DNA of 27,258 nucleotides, taken from contig JALLAP010000051.1 in NCBI GenBank assembly GCA_036939355.1, forward strand, positions 1 to 27,258. Reading direction: 5' to 3'. Below the pieces are notes generated by a model. That model did not search any database and was not told where the DNA came from. It saw nothing but the letters and a program-made list of their open reading frames with translations. This document shows positions 9,548 through 18,940 of this stretch, piece after piece. The stretch's first letter is position 1. Every line of letters begins with the position of its first letter. The position numbers and the translations under genes are program-made. Source of the DNA: Thalassiosira profunda. Taxonomy: Eukaryota; Bacillariophyta; Thalassiosirophyceae; Thalassiosirales; Thalassiosiraceae.

Positions 9548-10477
9548 ATGAATACTACTGATGGAGAGCTCGGCAGCACGGAAACAGAAACAAAGCAACA
9601 AAGGAAAGAGGAGGGAAGACGAAGGGCTCTGGAAATCGCGTTGGCGAAGCAAAAGTTATGCGGCAATCCTTCCGATGATGCAGCGACCCAAAGAAGGACG
9701 GGGAAGCGGGCCAATCGAAATAGTGCGAGGCACGGCGCGAGGAACCAGCATCGCCACAAGCACTTTGCCAAATGGATTCTTGAGCGATTTCCTCACGTGC
9801 TCGAGGAGTGCGTTGGGGATGCATCCAACGACGATTCGGCACATCGAATGCACATTCTAGACGTGGCCGGCGGCAAGGGAGAGCTCTCGGCACGGTTATC
9901 CCTCTGCCACTCTCTTCGCGTTGTGATGGTCGACCCGCGCCCAGCTGACGTTGCTTCCGTTTATACAAACAGCGTGGTGCCCAAGCTTCCCAACAAGTGG
10001 CAAAGGTCGATTGAGGAAAGGCTTATGAAGTCGCCTACGTTTGTGCAGGACGAGCTCGACAAGAGGTTTACCCAGCTGGTGATGCCGTTTGTAGATCCCA
10101 GCCAATGCGCTGCATCTTCTGGAGAGACCAGTGAATCGTTGGATAATGCTGTGAGCAATACTGCTATGTTGGTCGCTCTGCACGCCGACGGAGCCACCGA
10201 GGCCATAGTCGACGCAGCCCTGTCGTATGGCAAGCCGTTTGTCGTGGTCCCATGCTGTGTGTTCCCGAATCTATTTCGTGAGCGATACATTACGGTCCCA
10301 ATCGATGGCACCGCGTGCGAAAGCAGCGAGGAGCGCTCTATACCACTAGAGAAGCGGGTGCCCGTGCGAACGCACGACCAGTTTTGCAAATACTTACTGT
10401 CCAAGGATCCTCGCTTTGTGATGGAGGCTCTGCCCTTCGAGGGAAGAAACATTGCCATTTGGTGGGATGGAAAGTAG
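9548..10477 (+). CDS. SAM-dependent methyltransferase-like protein
   Basis: Single-exon, 309 aa from ATG 9548 (an in-frame TTG lies 9 nt upstream and is not used). Residues 1-75 are charged and low-complexity. Then follow HKHFAKWILERFPH and a SAM-binding motif I, HILDVAGGKGELSARL, with the post-I acidic end VVMVDPRP. The second half has VALHADGATEAIVDAAL, GKPFVVVPCCVFPNLF and the C-terminal ALPFEGRNIAIWW. The VPCC motif recalls the catalytic-side P-C-C of the TRM13/METTL25/RRNAD1-type methyltransferases, and the same layout occurs in unstudied fungal and oomycete proteins. The substrate (RNA or protein) cannot be told from the sequence. No targeting peptide is obvious. Confidence 0.7.
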   Translation: MNTTDGELGSTETETKQQRKEEGRRRALEIALAKQKLCGNPSDDAATQRRTGKRANRNSARHGARNQHRHKHFAKWILERFPHVLEECVGDASNDDSAHRMHILDVAGGKGELSARLSLCHSLRVVMVDPRPADVASVYTNSVVPKLPNKWQRSIEERLMKSPTFVQDELDKRFTQLVMPFVDPSQCAASSGETSESLDNAVSNTAMLVALHADGATEAIVDAALSYGKPFVVVPCCVFPNLFRERYITVPIDGTACESSEERSIPLEKRVPVRTHDQFCKYLLSKDPRFVMEALPFEGRNIAIWWDGK

Positions 10478-10840
10478 CTTGGGCTGAAGAACAGAGCGAC
10501 TGAATCGTAACGATCCACATGGTGAGGCAAACTACCATCGTGCAAGTCAACTAGTTTCGATGACAATGCTAAAGCCAATTCCTCCTCGTACCAAAGAATG
10601 CAACAGCCTGGGTTACACTGTTGTTGAGAATGGCAAATAACTTGTGGGCTAGATTGGAGCACAGACACTGCTCACAGTCATGCGGGATATCTGAAGCTTT
10701 CAGGTGAATATTTCAGCGATGAGCGTGGAAAGTAGCGTTGAAGCAAGCGCTGCCCTTTTGTAGCCCGAGGCGCGTGGGTTCACTTTCTTCTGTGAAGCAG
10801 CTAAACGCCCTCATCTTCCAAACGCTCATAAAAGGCAACC
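10478..10840. promoter_or_regulatory. Spacer with presumed dynamin-gene promoter
   Basis: 363 nt between the methyltransferase-like stop and the dynamin ATG at 10841. It carries the 3' UTR of one gene and the promoter/5' UTR of the other. I see no motif I can name. Confidence 0.35.
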
Positions 10841-13800
10841 ATGGATCGGAAGACGAAGCGATTGCAGCGCAAGCAAGACAAGGCGAAAGCCAAGTCTGCG
10901 GAGGCCGCAAGGTCCGCTGAGGCCAATGGCTCCGATGCCACCAAATCAGGGCAGGGTGTTGCAGGATCGGATGAGAGATTCACAAAGCTACTCGCCCAGA
11001 ACGAAGATCAGCTCTTGGAATTCGTTGCCGGGATCAACAAAGTGTACCAGGAGCGGCTCGGGCGCCCTGCGCCCTTCGTTAGCTTCGTCATTTGTGGGAT
11101 GCAATCCAGCGGCAAGGTGAGTGTGGCTTATTGAGACCGCTAGCCTGATGTAATACTGATGCTAACTCAAATCGGTCCTCGCTTCCTTCACCAGTCCACG
11201 ATCATGGAGCGTAAGTTGCCTGCCGTTAGAATGCATTTGTTGTGTCAGTGTGTAGCATGCCTAACTCTTCTCCTCCACGCATCCAGGGTTCTTGAATGCT
11301 CCATTGAACATTGTTCAGGAGGGGACGGGTACCCGGTGCCCACTTGATACGACCTGCATTCACGACAGCTCGCTCTCTGAGCCCCAATGCGAGCTCGGTG
11401 GGTCGGAGTTGGATCCCTCCAAAGCCGGTTCAGGGCTGACGACTGAAGTCGTGTTCGCTGCCATCACCGAGCACAACAAGAAGCTGGCATTCGAAGACAA
11501 GTTCTCCAACGAGCCCCTGACACTCGTCTACCGCTCCAGCAATGTGCAAAACATGAGGTAAGTATGTGACATCTTCACAGCTCGTTCGTCTGACGCTACT
11601 GCCGTCGTCTCATGACATGCATGCACTCTCCCGCACTCTAGATTCGTGGATACTCCGGGAATAATTGCGAACAAAGGCGTCGGAGCTGACAATCGCGAAG
11701 CGATCAAGTCCATCCTCCGGGACACGATGAAGAGGCCCAACTCCAAGCTGTGTGTTCTCGTCGAGCCGAAGGAGTTCTCCACCAACGCCATCGTTGACTT
11801 CTGCGATGAAACGTTCGGGGGCAAGGGCTCTTGGGTGAAGGACGCAATCGTACTCATGACGAAGTTCGACAAGCAGGTAAGTTTGTGGTGCTGGGCGCGT
11901 TTCTGCCCATAGCTCCTTCTGTTCCAAGTCTGACCCTCCCTCCGCAACTTCTTACGCAGCTTGACGATGCTCGGAGTGGCAGCAAGGCAAACAACTTCTT
12001 CGCGGAGTATCACGAGAATGATCTGTATCCCTACCTGACTATCACTCCTACGCTTGATCGCGAAGACATCGACTCAAATGAACTCTTCCTGAAGCGTAAA
12101 GAGCTCCTCGAAAACGCCAAAGCCCACGAGGATGATAAGTTCTCCGACTGGCAGAAGATGCACGCTCGGTACCGCGAAACAGACCCCAACGACCCCAACC
12201 TGAGCTTAGATGTGAGTTCTCGCATCGGCTTTACTGTTGCCAAAGAAAGATGCGAGAAGTGATGCTGTTGGACACTGCAACGCGTCTGCCCGAGGTGCTG
12301 ATGAGTCTTCGCAAGGAGCTTGTCGGAGTCAAGGAGGAAATGCAGGTGAGTGGCAGCTCCTCCCATCTTCTTTTCACTTCTCTCTTGCTCACACGCCTGA
12401 CCTCTAGGTGCTCGAGGAGAAGAAGAAATTTCGCGACCCCAATCACCTCAGAATCAAGGTCGGAGACACACTGCAGGACGCTTGCGCGCGAATTAGAGAC
12501 TACCTCGACGGCGACCTGGAAACTGCAGCGAGGTTCCCTGAGCTGCTGAAGGATCTTGATGACGAGCTGGATCTCGAAGAGGACTCGGAATGGTATGAAC
12601 AGACTCTGGGCACGAAGGCAACCACCGAAGAAGAGGAGAGGTGGCGCAAGATCATTCAAACCATGTTCGACGATGAGACTATGCCGGCGCATGTCAACGC
12701 GGACAAGAAGTATATCGGGGGCAAGCAGATCCAGCGCGCCAAGGAGTTGCTGAAAGCTGCGATGGCAGGTAAGGCTGACCCACTGTCGAACAGGCGCTCT
12801 TCGCACTTTTCTCACAATTGCTGTCTATCTGATACTGCACAGAGGCTTTTCCAGACATTACCGAGATGAAAGAGTATGTGGCCAGTGGTGCTGGATATCT
12901 GCAAGGCGGTCTGCAGCGTGAGAACTGGGAAAGGGGTGAATAAATAAATAAATATAAATAAATAACTCATTGATTTAATCCCATTATTCTTCATTGGAGG
13001 ACCAGACGCACGGTTCATTGCAATATCCCTGGTTTACACCACAGATAGGCCGCGACGGGGCGACGACGAAGTCGTATGCTTCGCCCATCAGCTCGAGAAG
13101 CCAGGAGGAGGTTAAGAGTGTAACCACAAACACCTAAGCCCTAACAGACAGTGCCGTACACTGCGCTGCTGGAACAAAGATGCCACACTCTAATCCGGTT
13201 TCCGGCGCTTCTCCGACGCCAGTCCAGCTTCTGTGGCCCTGAGGGTTGCGTGATTGCGAGAGGGAGGAGGCCGGAGGCCGAGTTCGACCTCGATGTCGCG
13301 CTCAACCTCGCGCGTGCGAAGAGAGAGGGGGGTGCTTCGACGCGAGCTCTGCTGTAATGCTGCGTCGCGGCGAGCGCGAGCCCCATTTCCCCTCTGGCGC
13401 CGGCGATCAGCCACCCTGCGACCAGCTCGTTTGGCCGCCTTGATGGCGAGAATCCAGTAAGATTGACGTTCCAATGACGACTTTCCCAGTGTGTCGAAGT
13501 CAATCTCCAGTAGATACCTCGAATCAGGAGGCAGGTCGGCTGGGTCCATCGAAGCGAGGCGGTCAATCTCGAGCAAGAAATCGCGACGTTTCTTAAGCCG
13601 CAGGTAGCCATGATGTTGATCATGCAGAGAGAAGTTACGAAACAGCCATTGCGCGTGCGTGATTTGGAGAACCTCTGTGATGAAGCGCCGAGCCCAGCTG
13701 GCGCCTGTGATGCGAGATCCAGTCGTTGCTGGGAAAGGGGTGAGTCCTTTCCCAGGGTGAGTAGGATTGGTCTTTGTTCGTCACTCGTGTAATTGCCATT

Positions 13801-14915
13801 CGAAGCATCGAAGTCCCCACGCCTTCTCTTATACAGCCACTCTGAGCATTGTCAAGATGACATCTTCAATGACAATCCATCCTGGCATCAACTTCCTCAT
13901 TAAGCATGTCGCGGCGATCTTTCGTAACCTGTTTCAAGTGTAAGAGCTCCCCGAATCCGTCGCCTTTGTCGTTGGGCATTCCTACAAACTCTTACTAATG
14001 TTGCCTTTTGTGTTGCACACGCAGCGCCATGAATGACCTGAAGAAACGCTCTACCGACACGAAGCACTTGCTCGAGATTTGTCCAAGCCTCGAAAGTCGC
14101 CTCGCCGAGAAGTTCGACGACATGCTTTGGCAACTGATGCAGAATGCAGCTGAGAAGACTCATATGTCGCTTGAGGTAAGCAGGTTCTGCCAAAGTCGCA
14201 TGCTCTCAGAAGGCCGCAACTCACTGAAATTGCTTGATTAACTGCAAGCCCTGGTACACTACCCTTGATCCAAATCTGCCCAACTTCGAGCCTATTGACG
14301 ACAATCCGGAGGAGGACGGTGACGAGCAGAAAGAGGTCTCCATCGTCAGGAAGATTATGTCTGTGTTCCGATCGGCCATTGACGACAAGAAAGCGAAGGG
14401 TGAGTATCAAACAATTGTTTGATTGGTAACGCTTCGTGTTGAAGACTTCATCTCATTGACACTGCTCCACAGAACTCCTTCGCGAACGCGGGAGGCAGCG
14501 CGCAGAGGAGAAGAGGAACTTCCTGCCTGAGGGAAGGTGAGCAAGTGACAATGATAGGCTCAGATGATCTACCCACTGCTAGTCATTCACCTCTGCGCTG
14601 CTTGTCAAACACATCCCCAGGACGTCTATGATCAATGACGACGAGACGGATAAGATCATCTTGTCTTCCTTCCAGTACGTCTACGCGCTGCAGGAACAAA
14701 TCAACTTATACTTGAACTTCCAGATCAACCATTATCTTTACATGGGGTTCAAAGACAACATTGCAACCTTCCCTCGCGTGGTGTCAAACGAAGAGTGGAA
14801 GGGACTGATTCCCTCGGACACTGCGTTGGATTATCGTCTTGAGGAGCTCAATAAGGATTATGCCGCGATCAAAGCCTCTCTGAGCCTTGTTCAGAATATG
14901 CAAGATCAGTTCTGA
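10841..14915 (+). CDS. Dynamin-family GTPase, 12 exons, with retroelement insertion and 1-nt lesion
   Basis: Exons: 10841-11116, 11195-11210, 11287-11557, 11642-11876, 11960-12345, 12408-12768, 12843-12935, 13837-13939, 14025-14175, 14249-14399, 14473-14536, 14621-14915. All introns are GT-AG and 62-85 nt, except intron 7 (12936-13836, 901 nt). The encoded protein is about 800 aa. G1 GMQSSGKST is at residues 86-94, split by a 16-nt micro-exon; the G2 region is GTRCPLDTT; G3 DTPG at 191-194; G4 TKFD at 261-264. A stalk (middle/GED) region follows, ending in a helical C-terminus (ILSSFQYVYALQEQINLYL). No PH or transmembrane segment is seen. Dynamins assemble on membranes and cut or remodel them with GTP. 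Exons sum to 2402 nt, one short of a whole frame: a base is missing near 12242-12249, between AKE and MREVML. Either the copy is damaged or the sequence has an error. Confidence 0.85.
12925..12939 (+). repeat. Left copy of 15-bp target-site duplication
   Basis: CTGGGAAAGGGGTGA, identical to 13729-13743. It covers the last 11 nt of dynamin exon 7 and the first four of its intron donor (GTGA). Confidence 0.85.
12940..13728 (-). mobile_element. 5'-truncated non-LTR-type retroelement fragment in dynamin intron 7
   Basis: A 789-bp insertion bounded by an exact 15-bp direct repeat. On the minus strand it is open from its truncated 5' end (13728) to a stop at 13190. The frame encodes about 178 residues with protein-like composition: ITGASWARRFITEVLQ, THAQWLFRNFSLHDQHHGYL, DPADLPPDSRYLLEIDFDTL and ERQSYWILAIKAAKRAGRR. 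I recall this W-x2-RN-x3-HD...LLEI...YW-x-LA-x-KAA module from the C-terminal part of reverse-transcriptase ORFs common in stramenopile and fungal genomes; this is recalled and not searched. After the stop comes ~220 nt of 3' UTR and a (TTTA)n-type tail (12940-12966 on plus as AATAAATAAAT). Truncation at 5', tail at 3' and a 15-bp duplication are the signs of target-primed reverse transcription. It is dead as an element. Confidence 0.8.
13729..13743 (+). repeat. Right copy of 15-bp target-site duplication
   Basis: Exact match to 12925-12939. Here it continues as GTGAGTCC, a consensus donor at 13740, which is the original start of a ~97-nt intron ending at 13836. Confidence 0.85.
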
Positions 14916-15097
14916 GTTGCAAGTCAGAAGGTTCTCGAGATATGCCTCACTGTTGCTCGAGAGAGAAGGGAGCCTGTTAGAATCTGTGTTATGTCGTTCG
15001 AGTGAGCAGACTCCAATTATTTGAGCAACGCTCTAGTATCGAAGAATAAGAATAAGCCCGTGTAGTGATTGATGGCATTCCTCTGCCTAGCTGCCCG

Positions 15098-16900
15098 TCA
15101 CTTAATCATTTCCTCTTCGATGACGGCAAGGGTCTGTTTCATCGCATCGAACCACGCCGACCAACCATCCATGTCCGATTCGAGGTGGGGCTCCTTCGAG
15201 AAGAAGCACGGGACCCCATCCAGCTTCTGCAGCTGAAACCCAGCGGCAACCAGCACCTCCCTGCCCCCGACGTGTCTACCAATGTCCTCCACGAACTTGG
15301 GATGATCCCTCCGCACGCGGCGAAAGTTTACCTCCTCCGGCTTGCGCACGATTTGCTCGAAGAGCGTGTACAGCGAGCCGAGGGCCACGTCCAACGCCGC
15401 CCGATCGTCCTTCAGTGCCTCCCGCATGCGTCCAATCTGCTCGCGCACGCCCTCGGCTCCCTTGGTGGGGACCAAATCCAACAGTTCCTGATCCGCCCGG
15501 CGCTCGGCTTCCAGAACGCGCTGCTCTTCCTCCAACCGCGCCTTCCGCGCCTCTTCCGCCTTCCGGTTGAGTGCGGCCTCCTCGTCTCGTTTCTGTTGCT
15601 CCTCCAACAGACGCTGTTTCGCAACCAGCTCCTCGGCCTCGCGCTGTTCTTTGGCGAGGAGTTCCGCCTCCAGCTCCTCTTTGGATTGCAGGGCTCTGGC
15701 CTGGGCGTGCAATCGCTCGGTGTGTTGTTGTAGCATTGAACGCAGAGAGGACATCAAGCTGGGGCCGAAGTCTGTATCATTGCACACAAATGCCACGCCC
15801 TGCTCCAACGCTTTGTACACTCGGATCACTTCCTTCACTCTGGGGATGGTCTTTTCGCCATACCGCGGTTTCTTCGTTACGGGGTCTCTCTAACGATGAA
15901 GAGGGGTAATAAGATGGGGAAGTGGGCGAATAATGATGTGTGCACATACAGCTTTTCGTGGCCGGGAGGGCTCCCGCCGCTCATGGACCAGGTACTACTA
16001 TTCCGCCGTTATTATCCGTTTAGCGGTCGGACATTTAATTGCCCATCGTAGCGAAGGAATTTATCGAGCAATTTTGGACGTACCGGGGTTTTGACGGCCA
16101 ATGACGCGTGTCATTGGCGGTCGGTGTCAAGTTTAGTACAGCCCGATTCAAACGCGTGTCGTGCCGTCAAAAACTCCATGTCGCATTAGTACTGATTCCT
16201 CCCACTTGCGGCGGGAGCCCTGCCGGCCACGAAAAGCTGTAATATGAGCATGTGCACTCACATCGTTCAGCTTCTTCGTGATCTTGTCAATCTTCGGTGC
16301 AAGAGCCAGGACACGATCTTGCATTGATTCCAGGCTGGCAAGCACATCTTTGGGGTTTGCGTCTTCAATGGTCCCCTCCTCCTCTTCCTCCTCATCGACC
16401 GCAGTTGCTTCTGCCCCAACACTCACTGTCTCAGCCACCTTTGGTTTTGCAGCAGCGGCGCTTTTGGCGGCATACCTCTCAAAGATACTTCCTCCACTGG
16501 AGGGATTGCTTGCAGGGGCGCCGTCCTTGCTTTCGTCACCGCTGGGAGCTAGACACATGCCAAACTCGGAATAGCCTGCAGTGTCGTCTGCGCCGCCACC
16601 ATTTTTCTCGCCCGTTGCGTCTACGCCACCCTCAGCGTTCACTGCGTCAACAGCACTGCCAGAGACCTCCATGTCAACAGTGTCTTCCCCACCTTCATCA
16701 TCCGCCTCCTCCTCGGGCGGGAAGATGTCCTCGTCCTTCACTTTCGCCCGCAGCTCCTTCCACGGGGGCATCCGCGCCGCCAGGGCATCGCCCTCCTCGC
16801 CACTGCTCGCCCCCTCGAACCGCGGCCGCTTCCGGCGCAGGGCCCTCCACTCCGCGGAGAGTGCGGAGAGCTCCTCCTCGACCTTGCGCAGCTCCGCCAT
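15098..16900 (-). CDS. PUB-domain coiled-coil protein (likely p97/Cdc48 partner)
   Basis: Two exons: 16900-16262 (ATG at 16900, 213 codons) and 15889-15098 (264 codons including stop), phase 0; 476 aa. The 372-nt intron at 15890-16261 holds a MITE. Order of parts: an N-terminal short coiled coil (MAELRKVEEELSALSAEWR), a long acidic, disordered stretch (about residues 50-185), then NPKDVLASLESMQDRVLAL. Next is a long Glu/Arg/Lys coiled coil (about 265-345, e.g. EELEAELLAKEQREAEELVA). A C-terminal PUB/PUG domain follows (about 375-465; ALDVALGSLYTLFEQIV, VNFRRVRRDHPKFVEDIG, EVLVAAGFQLQ). PUB domains bind the C-terminal tail of the AAA ATPase p97/Cdc48 in ubiquitin-dependent pathways. No transglutaminase (PNGase), UBX, UBA or RBR part is present, so this is an adaptor-type protein by inference. 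Confidence 0.8.
15949..15980 (+). repeat. Left terminal inverted repeat of MITE
   Basis: Begins CAGCTTTTCGTGGCCGG. The inner part GGGAGGGCTCCC is itself a small palindrome. Confidence 0.88.
16096..16119. repeat. Internal short inverted repeat of MITE
   Basis: GCCAATGAC, spacer GCGT, GTCATTGGC: 9-bp perfect arms near the centre of the element, able to form a small hairpin (end positions approximate). Confidence 0.6.
16208..16239 (-). repeat. Right terminal inverted repeat of MITE
   Basis: Reverse complement of 15949-15980 with a single mismatch (18th base of the repeat, G versus C). Confidence 0.88.
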
Positions 16901-17142
16901 GGCGAGAGAGGATTTCCGAAATGCAAAGAAGTGAAATGAAAGGACGCACGCTCCTTCCTTCCTTCCCTTCACTCAACTTCACCTCTCGTGCTCGTGAACC
17001 AAGTCGGGCAAAGTGCTGGAGCAACGGAGCAACGGCGTGGCGCCCCATCGAGCAGAGCCGGTCCCACGCCCCTGCCAGCTAGCGGCAAGGCAGCGCCACT
17101 TCCATTGCATTGCACGGCGGTGCGGCGAGTGGCAAAAATAAT
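16901..17142. promoter_or_regulatory. Presumed bidirectional promoter, PUB / PAPS transporter pair
   Basis: 242 nt between divergent ATGs at 16900 (minus) and 17143 (plus). No named motif is seen. The call is by position only. Confidence 0.4.
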
Positions 17143-18874
17143 ATGGACTTCGTCACCCTCGCCACGGCCGCGGACCAGGCGTCCCGCGCCCTCCTCCGCG
17201 TCCTGACCGAGGACGCGGCCCCCTCGTCACCCTCGGAGGACGACGACTTTGCCCACCTCGAGGGCATCAACGTCCGCCATTCCGATCATAGTGACGGAGC
17301 CATCGGCGGTGGCTCCCACGCCAACGCCGCTGGCTATGAATACGGTGCACAAGATATGCCCCAAACGGAAAACCGGCCGTTGCTCTCCCCCACGGCCGAG
17401 GCGGCCCTCCTCGAATTGTCGACCAATTTTCTTCTCTACGTGGCCATGGTGATGATCACCACAATGGTGGCGAAGATCTATTTTCCGTCGTGGTTGGCGC
17501 CGCGGGAGGAGCCGGTGACGCGGCTGCGCCGGCCGCTGCACATCCTTGAGGACGCTTATAAATCGGACTTTAGCGACGAGGACGAAGAGGAGGGCGATGA
17601 GAAAGAGGGGAGCGGGGAGGCGGACGAGGAAGAGGAGGTGGCGGGGTTGCTGGACGAGGGGGAAGGGGGCCACGCGGCCGGACACGTGGCGGGCGGGCGC
17701 AACGCCATGTTCCGAACGAAAAGCTCGAGCTTCCTCTTCGATTACGACCAGGAGAGCCAGAGCCGGGACCAGGTGTACAAGAACCTGGCCATTTGCGCCT
17801 TCATGCTCAACCTCACCTTCGTCTCGTGGGGGTTGCTCCAGGAGCGCATGCTCACGCGGCGGTACCCCCGCCACACGGGCGAGTACTTCACGTACTCGTA
17901 CGCGCTGGTGTTTACCAACCGCTTCTGGACGCTCATCATGTCGGGGATGATGATGCTGTACTTCAAGCCGCGAACGTCGCGGAGCACGGTCATCTATGAA
18001 TACTCGTTCCCGAGCATTTCGAACATGCTGAGCAGCTGGTGTCAGTACGAGGCGCTGCGGTACGTGAGCTTCCCGGCCGTGACGCTGTTCAAGAGCTTCA
18101 AGCTGGCGCCGGTGATGCTGATGGGAAAGCTCCTGGGGAATCAGACGTATCCAGATTACGATTACGTGGTGGCCATCTTTATCGGAGTGGGAATTGCGAT
18201 GTTCATGACCTCCACGGACGAACTTTCGTTTGACTCGGATGTATACGGCGAGCAAACGAGCGCCAAGTGGACAGGCGTCATGCTGTTGCTGTTCTTCTTG
18301 TTTTTCGATAGCTTCACGAGCCAATGGCAAAGCAAAATGTTCAAGCGGCACCGGGACCTTTCGATGATCGAGCTCATGTTCGCAACGTCGGCCTTCTCGA
18401 CGGCGCTCTCTCTGATCACGCTGGTCCACGATGGAATGCTCTGGCCAGCGTTCGACTTCATCAGCCGCCACTCGGAGATTCAACTCCACTTCTTCCTGTT
18501 CTCAATCTGCAGGTGAGTCAAGCGGTGAAGTGCGCTAAGGGTGTTGTAAACATATGTTCGCTCATATTCATATCTATGCCAGCACGATGGGACAATTGTT
18601 CATCTTCTATACCATAAAAAACTTTGGTGCAGTGGTCTTCGCCATCATAATGACCTTGCGAGTATTGATCAGCATTGCCTTGTCGGTGCTTCTGTACGAG
18701 CACAAGGTCACATCTACGGGCTTTTTCGGGCTGGCAGTGGTCGTCGCGGCGGTGTGCTATCGCATCAAGAGGAAGGCAGAGGGGAGACAGCTCATCAAAT
18801 GGAAGGGGATGGGCGAGAAGAGCCAAAAAGAGATTGAGCTCGTTCAGGAATGGCACGTGCACATCGATACATAA
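17143..18874 (+). CDS. UAA-family nucleotide-sulfate (PAPS) transporter, SLC35B2-like
   Basis: Two exons: 17143-18512 and 18583-18874, with a 70-nt GT-AG intron at 18513-18582, phase 2; 553 aa. The start is ATG 17143 (MDFVTLATAADQAS); longer readings use TTG. The N-terminal ~200 residues are polar, with one hydrophobic helix (about 95-115) and a long Asp/Glu-rich run (about 140-180). The transporter core follows with roughly nine helices. The most telling part is around residues 290-330: SNMLSSWCQYEALRYVSFPA then KLAPVMLMGKLLGNQTYPDY, matching the UAA family's SWCQYEALK-x-VSFP and PVMLMGKL signatures of Golgi PAPS transporters (PAPST1). These carry the sulfate donor into the Golgi for polysaccharide and glycan sulfation, important in marine algae. 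Lysines near the C-terminus (KWKGMGEKSQKE) are cytosolic by analogy. Another UAA substrate, such as UDP-galactose, is less likely. Confidence 0.83.
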
Positions 18875-18940
18875 AACTAGGCAAGGAAGCAATTTAATTA
18901 CGACACGGGCTCATAATTACACCGTCCACCGCGCCACTGC

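Larger units (their letters stand above)
15949..16239. mobile_element. 291-bp MITE in the intron of the PUB gene
   Basis: Bounded by 32-bp terminal inverted repeats (15949-15980 and 16208-16239) that differ at one base only. They are flanked on each side by TA (15947-15948, 16240-16241), as expected of a TA duplication of the Tc1/mariner superfamily. The ~227-bp interior has no credible ORF, so it is non-autonomous. Taking out the element plus one TA leaves a 79-nt intron, matching the others in the window. Confidence 0.88.

Noticed and set aside
12212..12245. A 34-nt intron (gtgagt...aaag) to explain the dynamin frameshift
   Set aside because: Too short against 62-99 nt introns here and it would delete conserved SSRIGFTVAKE.
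12240..12252. Programmed -1 frameshift in dynamin
   Set aside because: No standard X-XXY-YYZ slippery heptamer or clear downstream pseudoknot; a missing base is simpler. Kept only as an alternative.
13141..13623. 160-codon minus-strand frame within the inserted element
   Set aside because: Overlaps the retroelement frame that carries the W-RN-HD and YW-LA-KAA pattern; this one has no pattern.
17227..18489. 420-codon open frame on the minus strand
   Set aside because: Lies fully antisense to the PAPS transporter exon 1; His/Arg/Glu-rich composition typical of a shadow of GC-rich coding sequence, no domain.
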